From positions 1 through 5,515 of the forward strand of contig QQUD01000954.1 of assembly GCA_008501785.1 (NCBI GenBank): a stretch of DNA of 5,515 nt, written 5' to 3'. This document shows positions 1-5,515 of this stretch, one piece after another. The stretch is from Chloroflexota bacterium. GTDB taxonomy: Bacteria > Chloroflexota > Anaerolineae > Promineifilales > Promineifilaceae. Every line of letters begins with the position of its first letter. Position 1 is the stretch's first letter. Position numbers and translations under genes: made by a program. The notes below the pieces were generated by a model. It ran no database searches. It was not told the origin of the DNA and saw only the letters and a list, made by a program, of their open reading frames with translations.

Positions 1-952
1 TCCCTGCAATGTACTCTGGCAGTTGAAATTCGAAGCTGTAATTGCCCTGCGCATCTGTGATTCCTTGGGTGGTAAACACATCGACGCGTTCAAAATCAAA
101 AGTGAACCCTTCCAGCAAAACCTCGCCTTCGCTGACAGTTTTGCCAAAAAAGTAGTTGGCACTGAGCGTGCCGCGCACGATTTCACCCGGCAGGTAGTAC
201 GGCTTTTCGGTAGTCAAATTGACAGCAAACTTGGGCAGCACATATCGCTCAACAGTAACTGTCATTTCGGAACTGGTGTTGCCTAACTGCGCCGAAATTT
301 TGTACGGGCCGGTGTTCACTTCGTTTGCCAGTTGGAAATCAGTAGCGGCTACACCATAGTCGGACGTGCTAATCGTATCCCGAAAAACCGTGTTCCCTTT
401 GCCGTCGGCAATGCTGATTTGCAGTTCCTGACCGGCTGCCGGGGCTAAATCGAAGGTGCTGAGCGCCAAGGCACGCAGGTGAATCAGTTGTCCAGGTTGG
501 TAGAGGGGTTTGTCGGAGGTGAGCAAAATGCGGTAGTCACGGTCTAGGGTGACGGTGCGTTCGAGCTTGTCGCTGCCCAACTCGGATTCGGTTTCGACGA
601 CGAGGGTGTAGCTGTCTTCTTCGGTGTCGGGCACCTCAAAGCTGATGTCGGCAGTACCGAGGTCGTTGGTGGTGCCGTTGAAGACGGGAACGGCCGTTCC
701 GCCACCATCCGGCTGCAACATCACATTCACTGTAGCGCCTGCTAGCGGAGCCGCATCGCTGCTGTCCCGCACAGCGACACGTAATGCGGCCGTGCTTCCA
801 GGCACCAATTCACTTTGCCCCAGCACAATCGTCTCGTGCTGGCTCAAATTCTCGGGCAAATTTGAATAATAAACAGTCATCCAGCCCAATCCGCCAAGCA
901 AAAGCACAGTAATGGCGATGACACTCAGAATAATTTTAGTTTTTCGGGACAT
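1..952 (-). CDS. Alpha-2-macroglobulin-like protein, N-terminal part (cut by left window edge)
   Basis: The first 317 residues are visible and the frame stays open to position 1. The start ATG (950-952) follows an AGGAG site by 7 nt, and the protein opens with a basic stretch (MSRKTK) and a hydrophobic segment (about residues 7-28). No lipobox cysteine and no clear cleavage site follow, so I infer an uncleaved membrane anchor or a signal peptide, with the rest outside the cytoplasm. Beta-sandwich macroglobulin domains follow. The MG2 hallmark TSDKPLYQPG is at 145-154, and YVLPKFAV (237-244) with the later KPYYLPGE (250-257) matches the MG3/MG4 junction of alpha-2-macroglobulins and complement C3-like proteins. 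In this family the full protein traps proteases, often through a CxEQ thioester; that region lies outside the window, so presence of the thioester is unknown. The YVLPKF motif makes it resemble the eukaryotic branch more than the E. coli YfhM type (from memory). Domain call is secure; exact subfamily is not. Confidence -1.
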   Translation of the reverse strand, partial: MSRKTKIILSVIAITVLLLGGLGWMTVYYSNLPENLSQHETIVLGQSELVPGSTAALRVAVRDSSDAAPLAGATVNVMLQPDGGGTAVPVFNGTTNDLGTADISFEVPDTEEDSYTLVVETESELGSDKLERTVTLDRDYRILLTSDKPLYQPGQLIHLRALALSTFDLAPAAGQELQISIADGKGNTVFRDTISTSDYGVAATDFQLANEVNTGPYKISAQLGNTSSEMTVTVERYVLPKFAVNLTTEKPYYLPGEIVRGTLSANYFFGKTVSEGEVLLEGFTFDFERVDVFTTQGITDAQGNYSFEFQLPEYIAG

Positions 953-959
953 AGTCTTG

Positions 960-964
960 CTCCT
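960..964 (-). promoter_or_regulatory. Ribosome binding site of the alpha-2-macroglobulin gene
   Basis: AGGAG on the minus strand sits 7 nt before the ATG at 950-952. The good match and ideal spacing fix that ATG as the start, in agreement with the N-terminal basic-plus-hydrophobic segment that follows. Confidence -1.
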
Positions 965-987
965 GTGGAAGAAAAGGTGTATTAGAT

Positions 988-1032
988 TATTAGTGTATTG
1001 GTTTATTAGGCAAATATACCAATACACTAATA
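988..1032. repeat. Perfect 15-bp inverted repeat with 15-nt loop in the alpha-2-macroglobulin leader
   Basis: The arms are TATTAGTGTATTGGT (988-1002) and its exact complement (1018-1032), separated by 15 bases. The inner edge of the repeat is 36 bases before the start codon of the downstream minus-strand gene, so it would be in the mRNA leader if transcription starts farther upstream. On the + strand the stem is followed by six T (1036-1041), but no + strand gene ends here, so a terminator role is doubtful. The flanks repeat the same words (CTAATA, CAATACAC), which also gives the look of a short dispersed or slipped repeat. It could be an operator, an mRNA hairpin or a small mobile repeat. 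Confidence -1.
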
Positions 1033-1137
1033 TACTTTTTTCAAGTTCATGAAGTCGTATACCTGTTGCAAAGACGTGTTTAGTAAGGTTAAGGTTCCCA
1101 TTGTGTGCAAAAAACGATCTTGAATCGATCTGCATTA

Positions 1138-1165
1138 TAAAAGAAAATTCCCGCTTTTCTGCGGG
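1138..1165 (-). terminator. Rho-independent terminator of the hybrid kinase gene
   Basis: On the minus strand, 8 nt after the TAA stop (1174-1176), a 5-bp all-GC stem CCCGC / GCGGG (1161-1165 and 1150-1154) with a 6-nt loop AGAAAA is followed by the T-rich tract AATTTTCTTTT. This is a standard intrinsic terminator layout, although the stem is short. It would separate kinase transcription from the alpha-2-macroglobulin gene. Confidence -1.
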
Positions 1166-1173
1166 ACATAAGT

Positions 1174-4100
1174 TTAATCAGCAATTCTCATTTCATTATT
1201 TGGAGGGACCGAAAGGGTTTTTACGGCCGTTTCCAACACCGTCTGCAGCGATTCCAACTTCACTGGTTTGCTGAGATAATCATTCATGCCAGCTTCGAGA
1301 TACGCTTCCTTATCACCCGCTAAGGCGTTTGCCGTCATAGCGATGATATACGGCCGTTCTTCACCATCATACCGTTCCAATATTAACTTTGTGGCCTCAA
1401 CCCCATCCATTTCAGGCATCTGAATATCCATAAGCACAATATCATAAGATTGGCGTGCCACAGCTGCTAATGCTTCAATCCCATTTGCGGCCACGTCGGC
1501 ACAACATCCCAGTTTTGCCAACATGCGCAGACCGACTCGCTGGTTAATGCGATTATCTTCTACCAGCAATATATGCACAGGTCCAATATTCGGCACTCTC
1601 GATGTTTCACGGGCGGGTGACAGTCGCCGATGGTTGATATTTTCTTTTGCAAAGATGTCTGTCAACACATTGTATAAAGATGAAGGCTTCACAGGTTTTG
1701 AGAGAATAGCATCAAATGCCTCACGCATGGCTGCGTCTCGCTGCCCTACAGATGACAGCAGTACCAGGGGCATTTTCACACGGTTGGCTTGCTTCCGCTG
1801 CCAATGGTGCGCAAATTCGACTCCGTTCATTTCAGGCATATGCATATCAACCAGCGCCAAGTCAAATGAATTTGTGGGATTCAGCAAATTGAGCGCTGCG
1901 GCTCCCGATTCAGCTTCTTCCACGACCATTTTCCAAGAAGCAAGCTGGCGCGATAGGATAAGCCGATTCGTAGAATTGTCGTCTATAATCAATACGCGCT
2001 TATTGGCTAAAGCAAGCTGTGTTGTTTGCAGGTATTGTTCTTTTTGCGCAAAAACGGCCGTTCCCTCCACCGTAAAGTGAAATGTCGAGCCAACCCCAAC
2101 TTCACTTTCGACCCACATACGACCACCCATCAATATGGCTAACCGTTGGCTAATCACTAACCCCAATCCGGTTCCCCCATATTTGCGTGTGGTAGAGCTA
2201 TCGACCTGACTAAAAGATTGAAACAGACGATTCATTCGCTCGGATGGAATACCGATTCCTGTATCTTTGACGGCGAGGTGGAGTCGGTAACGGCCGTTTT
2301 CCACCACCTTCCCCATTACATAGACGATCACCTCACCAGCTTCGGTAAACTTGACGGCATTGCCCAACAAATTCACCAATATCTGGCGGAATCTAGTTGC
2401 GTCACCAACCATTTGATAAGGTATTTGTCCTTCAACACTATATCCCAATTCCAACGATTTCCCTGCTGCTTTTGCCGCGAGTAAATCCAAAGCATCTTCT
2501 ATACCCTGGCGCAGGTCAAAAGGCTGTTCCTCCAACTCCAATTTACCGGCCTCAATCTTTGAAAAATCCAAAATTTCATTGATGATCGTTAATAACGAAT
2601 CACCGCTCGATTGAATTATCTGACTATATTCTAGTTGCTCTCGGTTGAGAGCTGTTTCCATCAGCAAACCCGCTACACCAACGATACCATTTAATGGTGT
2701 TCGAATTTCGTGACTCATGTTTGCCAGGAATTCGGACTTAGCTTGCGTGGCTTGTTCGGCAAGTTGTTTTGCTTGACGCAATGCAACTTCGGAAGCGATA
2801 CGTTCTCGAATATCATGATACATCACCAGCACACCAACCTGTACGTCATTGACAATGACAGGCACAGCAAACAGCTCGACATCAATTAAAGTGCCATCTG
2901 CATGGGGACGACGGGTAAACCGGTGTACGGATTGTTGGGTCAGAAGCTGTTCATAATTACTCTGCAGTTCATCGTTGTCAGCAGAAGAAAAAAACGATCC
3001 TGCGATACGCCCCACAATCTCTTTTTCTTGAAAGCCAAAAATCGTCTCGAACGCAATGTTACAACTATCAACTAGTCCGTTCAAATCAAGCGTCATTGTT
3101 GCAATAGGGATATTTTGCAGCAATGCTTGGTAATATTCTGATTGTCGCAGTGCTTCAGCTTCAGCCTGACGCCGTTGGGTAATTTCCTTTTCAAGAGCAA
3201 CGGTCTTCAGTTGATATATCTCAGATTCCTTTTCCTTACGCTCGGTATCAAACTGTGTTTGCATTTCGCTAAGCTGTAGCTGTTTCTTTTCATTGAACAG
3301 GGAATCTTTAACGGCCGTATATTTTCGATAATATTTTAATGCCAGTGCGTACTCATCTTGCGCTTCATACAAAGCTATCAACGCTTCATAGCAGTCCATA
3401 ATTTGAGGGAGTTCATCAAATGACAAGGCTAGATTCAACGCCTTGTTCATATAGTCTGCCGCCTCCACAAAACGCTGCATTTCAATATACAGGTGTCCAA
3501 TCGCCAGGAAATGGAAAACATTATGTAGATCAGATTTAAGCGATTCTTGAATCTCAATACCTTGCAAAAAAGCAGCCTGAGCTTCTGCCAATTTCCCCTG
3601 TAAACGCAAGGATTCTCCTAAATTCTTATACGCACGTGCTTCATTATGCCGATCACCAACAGATTGCGTAAATTCAAGACATTTCTCGGCATAAATCCAG
3701 CCGTTCACCGCATCCCCCTGGCGCAAATAAACATCACTCATGCCATAGTAAGTATAACCAAGCCATTCTTGATTTGTTATTTCTTCATTCGGAATCGTTT
3801 TTTGATAATATGCAATCGCTTTATCCCACTCTTTCATCAAGCCATAAAGAAAACCGATATTGGCGTTCACCTTGGCAATGCCAACTTCATCTCCTACTGC
3901 CTCACCTTTTTTGAGTGCCTGCAAAAATGTCGTTAATGCCTGGGGATAATCTCCAATTTGCAAGTAAATAATTGCCAGGCTCGATTTCGCTGTTACAAGT
4001 TCTTTGGTAAAACTGCCAGCTTCCATCATTTTAATTGCCTGCTGCAACCAATCCAAAGCAGCGCTTTGATTTCCCTCTACAGAGTGAATGATGCCAATCA

Positions 4101-4290
4101 ACTTGTGTGCGACAGCTTCATCCTTGGCTAATCCTTCAACTTTCGCTAACTTCATTGACTGTTCAGCATACGATCTAGCTCGCTCTGAATCATTTCGATA
4201 AAGTAGTTTAGCTAATTGATTGAGAATGGCAGGCTTTTCTTGAAGAGTAGCCGTCTGGAGCTGTATTTTAAACGCTTTTATTTCGTCCAT
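1174..4290 (-). CDS. Soluble TPR-PAS hybrid sensor histidine kinase with two receiver domains
   Basis: This is a complete 1038-residue protein with no signal peptide or membrane segment, so it should act in the cytoplasm. Residues about 20-330 form some seven tetratricopeptide repeats, for example around 58-91, 99-132, 140-172, 217-250 and 298-331. A charged coiled coil (about 333-385) leads to a PAS domain (about 384-500). The HisKA domain has the phospho-accepting His527 in FLANMSHEIRTPLNG. The ATPase domain shows the N box (N640, N644), G1 DTGIGIP (676-682), F box (FQSF, 690-693) and G2 GGTGLGL (705-711). Receiver 1 (about 764-880) has D770/D771, phospho-acceptor D815, S846 or S847 and K865. 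Receiver 2 (about 905-1025) has E911/D912, D955, T986 and K1008. All catalytic residues are intact. No HPt domain is present, so phosphate probably passes to a separate HPt protein or the receivers modulate the kinase itself. No response regulator gene is adjacent. The TPR array probably binds a partner protein or peptide; the signal is unknown. Confidence -1.
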   Translation of the reverse strand: MDEIKAFKIQLQTATLQEKPAILNQLAKLLYRNDSERARSYAEQSMKLAKVEGLAKDEAVAHKLIGIIHSVEGNQSAALDWLQQAIKMMEAGSFTKELVTAKSSLAIIYLQIGDYPQALTTFLQALKKGEAVGDEVGIAKVNANIGFLYGLMKEWDKAIAYYQKTIPNEEITNQEWLGYTYYGMSDVYLRQGDAVNGWIYAEKCLEFTQSVGDRHNEARAYKNLGESLRLQGKLAEAQAAFLQGIEIQESLKSDLHNVFHFLAIGHLYIEMQRFVEAADYMNKALNLALSFDELPQIMDCYEALIALYEAQDEYALALKYYRKYTAVKDSLFNEKKQLQLSEMQTQFDTERKEKESEIYQLKTVALEKEITQRRQAEAEALRQSEYYQALLQNIPIATMTLDLNGLVDSCNIAFETIFGFQEKEIVGRIAGSFFSSADNDELQSNYEQLLTQQSVHRFTRRPHADGTLIDVELFAVPVIVNDVQVGVLVMYHDIRERIASEVALRQAKQLAEQATQAKSEFLANMSHEIRTPLNGIVGVAGLLMETALNREQLEYSQIIQSSGDSLLTIINEILDFSKIEAGKLELEEQPFDLRQGIEDALDLLAAKAAGKSLELGYSVEGQIPYQMVGDATRFRQILVNLLGNAVKFTEAGEVIVYVMGKVVENGRYRLHLAVKDTGIGIPSERMNRLFQSFSQVDSSTTRKYGGTGLGLVISQRLAILMGGRMWVESEVGVGSTFHFTVEGTAVFAQKEQYLQTTQLALANKRVLIIDDNSTNRLILSRQLASWKMVVEEAESGAAALNLLNPTNSFDLALVDMHMPEMNGVEFAHHWQRKQANRVKMPLVLLSSVGQRDAAMREAFDAILSKPVKPSSLYNVLTDIFAKENINHRRLSPARETSRVPNIGPVHILLVEDNRINQRVGLRMLAKLGCCADVAANGIEALAAVARQSYDIVLMDIQMPEMDGVEATKLILERYDGEERPYIIAMTANALAGDKEAYLEAGMNDYLSKPVKLESLQTVLETAVKTLSVPPNNEMRIAD

Positions 4291-4299
4291 TGCGAAAAA

Positions 4300-4304
4300 C
4301 CTTT
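4300..4304 (-). promoter_or_regulatory. Ribosome binding site of the hybrid kinase gene
   Basis: AAAGG on the minus strand lies 9 nt before the ATG at 4288-4290. It is a moderate match at acceptable spacing. The TPR-like helices begin soon after this start, which supports it. Confidence -1.
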
Positions 4305-4457
4305 ACGTTTTCAACAAGAAATAAACGTGCTGTTTCAAAAAGTTTTGAATAGATGTTACTTTGGGCAAGCGCGTCATTTTAGAAACACAAAATCATGTAT
4401 GCACCTTCTATATAAGCATCTTTTCTTCCAAAATACTAGAAATTTTCATCGCCTATG

Positions 4458-4475
4458 TTAGGATTTCTTTCCTAA
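4458..4475. repeat. Short inverted repeat TTAGGA-N6-TCCTAA
   Basis: Two 6-bp arms (4458-4463 and 4470-4475) are separated by six bases. The size and spacing resemble a binding site for a dimeric regulator, and it lies about 170 bases upstream of the kinase start. A repeat this short can occur by chance in AT-rich DNA, so the operator role is only a possibility. Confidence -1.
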
Positions 4476-4544
4476 GATACTTTGTTATCCAAAAATTAAC
4501 GTGTGTATGCAGCTAAAGTTTAGTTAAATTTTTGCTGGACAACG

Positions 4545-4565
4545 GATGCTTGATCGTATAGCATC
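4545..4565. repeat. Short inverted repeat GATGCT-N9-AGCATC
   Basis: Arms at 4545-4550 and 4560-4565 can form a 6-bp stem with a 9-nt loop. On the minus strand, the direction of the flanking genes, no T-tract follows, so it does not look like a terminator for the repeat-protein gene. Its role is unknown. Confidence -1.
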
Positions 4566-4620
4566 TTATTTTCAGTTGTGAAGGATAATGTTAGGGAGAA
4601 ACGGCCGTTTGCCAATTTTC

Positions 4621-4638
4621 AATAGCTGCCCAGCTATT
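4621..4638 (-). repeat. Hairpin overlapping the stop codon of the repeat-protein gene
   Basis: AATAGCTG and CAGCTATT (4631-4638 and 4621-4628) form an 8-bp inverted repeat with a 2-base centre; a realistic RNA stem is 7 bp with a 4-nt loop. It includes the TAG stop (4634-4636). The bases that follow on the minus strand (GAAAATTGG) are not a T-tract, so it is not a canonical intrinsic terminator, but it could protect the 3' end of the mRNA or assist Rho-dependent ending. Confidence -1.
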
Positions 4639-5515
4639 CAGGCGTGAGAATGATGTCGATATCAGATGTTTGATCGGGGGCGTTGACAGTGACAAGGGTT
4701 GCTGTGGCTTCTTCTACTGCGTCACCAAAGTACAAGGTTTGATAACCAGTGAGTGAAGCAGCCACCCGGTAAGAGCCTGATGCAAGGCCTTCGATAGTGT
4801 AACGGCCGTTTTCATCTGTATTTGCACCCGCACCCGGATAATCATCACTAATAGGAAAAGCAAAAACCGAAACATCGGCCAATGGTGTTTCCCCATCCTG
4901 GTCATAAACCACACCGGTAATCGTTCCAATGGGCGTAAGGATCATCTCAACACTTGTTGTTTCGCCAGCTATTATTTCTATTGGTGTCGCTGTTTCATAA
5001 CTTTCAGCGTTTTCATACCATTCGGGTAAATAGGGATGACCTTGTCCTAGATTAATTTTATAAACTCCTGGATTTAACCACAGCTCTACTGGAGCGACAG
5101 TAACCCTATCCTGCGTAAACGCATCTTGCACAAAAACTTCGATGTGCTGTTGAATTTTTTCTCCATTTTCTTCATCAATGTAACGAATCTGCAGCAATCC
5201 ACCAGGTTGCAATATAAAGTTGATATCTGAATTATTCTCGCCAGCAACAACCGAAACAAAATCTTTCTCCCCTTCGAAAAATTTTCCATCGTATAATTGA
5301 TAACCAAAACCGTTTTTACTCACACTAACCCAATAATCATAAGGAACCAGATGATCAATGGTGTAACTACCATCGACACGTGTCATTGTATTATCTCCAA
5401 GCCACTCACCTCTTTCATTCGTATTAATTGCACTAACTGAAGCATCTACTACAGGCGTCACGCCATCGGCTTCATAAACGAATCCAGAAATGCTGCCTCC
5501 TTTGTCTAAGATAAA
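4634..5515 (-). CDS. Carboxypeptidase-regulatory-like repeat protein, C-terminal part (cut by right window edge)
   Basis: The frame is open from the TAG stop (4634-4636) to the window edge, giving 293 visible residues. A GTG at 5459-5461 could be mistaken for the start, but the 18 residues before it (including GGSISGFVYEADG) continue the same domain, so the true start is outside the window. The sequence is a series of beta-sandwich repeats of about 91-99 residues. The boundary motif recurs as FILDKGGSISG (fragment residues 1-11), FILQPGGLL (100-108), MILTPIGTITG (191-201) and IILTPE at the C-terminus. The first and third repeats have the typical GxVYxxDGxTP start and GxYTIxxL core of the carboxypeptidase regulatory-like (CarboxypepD_reg/DUF4480-type) fold; the middle one has diverged. 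There is no catalytic motif, LPxTG signal or C-terminal membrane segment. Such domains are normally extracellular stalk or adhesion modules; secretion here is inferred, since the N-terminus is not seen. Confidence -1.
   Translation of the reverse strand, partial: FILDKGGSISGFVYEADGVTPVVDASVSAINTNERGEWLGDNTMTRVDGSYTIDHLVPYDYWVSVSKNGFGYQLYDGKFFEGEKDFVSVVAGENNSDINFILQPGGLLQIRYIDEENGEKIQQHIEVFVQDAFTQDRVTVAPVELWLNPGVYKINLGQGHPYLPEWYENAESYETATPIEIIAGETTSVEMILTPIGTITGVVYDQDGETPLADVSVFAFPISDDYPGAGANTDENGRYTIEGLASGSYRVAASLTGYQTLYFGDAVEEATATLVTVNAPDQTSDIDIILTPE

Larger units (their letters stand above)
953..1173. other. Spacer between kinase gene and alpha-2-macroglobulin gene
   Basis: This 221-bp AT-rich gap holds no convincing ORF. 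It contains the kinase terminator at its right end, a 15-bp inverted repeat in the middle and the ribosome binding site of the alpha-2-macroglobulin gene at its left end. A promoter for that gene must lie here if the terminator is efficient. A TATAAT hexamer on the minus strand (1134-1139) is in the terminator tail but has no recognisable -35 partner, so no promoter is called with confidence. Confidence -1.
4291..4633. other. AT-rich gene-free spacer upstream of the kinase
   Basis: These 343 bases hold no credible gene on either strand. They should carry the kinase promoter: a TATATA/TTATAT stretch on the minus strand (4409-4415) could be a -10 element about 120 bases before the start codon, but no good -35 hexamer sits at 16-18 bases from it. 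The spacer also holds the inverted repeats at 4458-4475 and 4545-4565, and one copy of the ACGGCCGT octamer (4601-4608). No strong terminator for the preceding repeat-protein gene is visible. Confidence -1.
690..4809. repeat. Dispersed palindromic octamer ACGGCCGT, eight copies
   Basis: Exact copies lie at 690-697, 1223-1230, 1350-1357, 2054-2061, 2290-2297, 3311-3318, 4601-4608 and 4802-4809; a one-mismatch copy, GCGGCCGT, is at 786-793. Base composition near 47% GC predicts roughly 0.07 copies in this length. Seven lie inside the three genes and one (4601) is intergenic. On the coding strand the copies fall in different frames: Thr-Ala-Val (690, 1223, 2054, 3311), Asn-Gly-Arg (2290, 4802) and Glu-Arg-Pro (1350), so amino-acid choice does not explain them. 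On the + strand seven of the eight are followed by T and then a mostly pyrimidine run. The copy at 690 extends to a 14-bp palindrome, GGAACGGCCGTTCC (687-700). Function unknown; it resembles cyanobacterial HIP1 in behaviour, not in sequence. Confidence -1.

Noticed and set aside
624..869. Plus-strand open frame inside the alpha-2-macroglobulin gene
   Set aside because: It is the antisense shadow of a well-supported domain sequence, has no clear ribosome binding site, and its translation shows no recognisable family features.
1036..1041. Plus-strand terminator made by the 15-bp inverted repeat and the following six T
   Set aside because: There is no plus-strand gene to terminate, and the stem is AT-rich with a long loop.
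1134..1139. Perfect TATAAT on the minus strand as promoter of the alpha-2-macroglobulin gene
   Set aside because: It lies in the T-rich tail of the kinase terminator, and the place for a -35 box reads GCAGAA, which is not a match. It cannot be excluded, but it is not supported.
1523..2080. 185-codon plus-strand open frame opposite the kinase receiver domains
   Set aside because: The minus-strand reading has intact receiver motifs (D815, K865, D912) across this stretch; the plus-strand product is low-complexity and resembles nothing known.
5459..5461. GTG as start codon of the repeat-protein gene
   Set aside because: The frame continues upstream to the window edge and the upstream residues form the first strand of the same repeat, so this is an internal valine.
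4290..5515. Phase-variable or CRISPR-like repeats in the right half
   Set aside because: No regularly spaced direct repeats or homopolymer tracts of suspicious length are present; the only regularity is the protein-level repeat in the coding sequence.

Overview
The window carries three protein genes, all read from the minus strand. Two of them run off the ends of the window. In order of transcription they are: the C-terminal part of a secreted-type protein made of carboxypeptidase-regulatory-like beta-sandwich repeats (4634 to beyond 5515); a complete 1038-residue soluble hybrid sensor histidine kinase with the order TPR, coiled coil, PAS, HisKA, HATPase, REC, REC (1174-4290); and the N-terminal 317 residues of a membrane-anchored alpha-2-macroglobulin-like protein (952 to below 1). 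No tRNA, rRNA, CRISPR array, transposase or phage gene was seen.

The organism is clearly bacterial: Shine-Dalgarno sites, an intrinsic terminator, and a two-component hybrid kinase. The combination of a eukaryote-like alpha-2-macroglobulin, tandem carboxypeptidase-regulatory-like repeats and a TPR hybrid kinase would fit a large-genome environmental bacterium such as Chloroflexota (Anaerolineae/Caldilineae type). This placement is inference from style only; no taxonomic marker is present.

Layout. Positions 1-952: alpha-2-macroglobulin start, with a good ribosome binding site at 960-964. Positions 953-1173: a spacer holding a perfect 15-bp inverted repeat (988-1032) in the leader of that gene, and the intrinsic terminator of the kinase gene (1138-1165). 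Positions 1174-4290: the kinase. Positions 4291-4633: an AT-rich gene-free spacer with small inverted repeats and probably the kinase promoter. Positions 4634-5515: the repeat protein, open at the right edge. The spacers and the terminator suggest three separately transcribed genes rather than a tight operon, so a shared function is not shown.

The most unusual feature is at DNA level. The palindromic octamer ACGGCCGT occurs eight times in 5.5 kb, about a hundred times more than base composition predicts. It lies in all three genes, in all three reading frames relative to the coding strand, and once between genes. It behaves like the HIP1 octamer of cyanobacteria and has no obvious explanation in the proteins.
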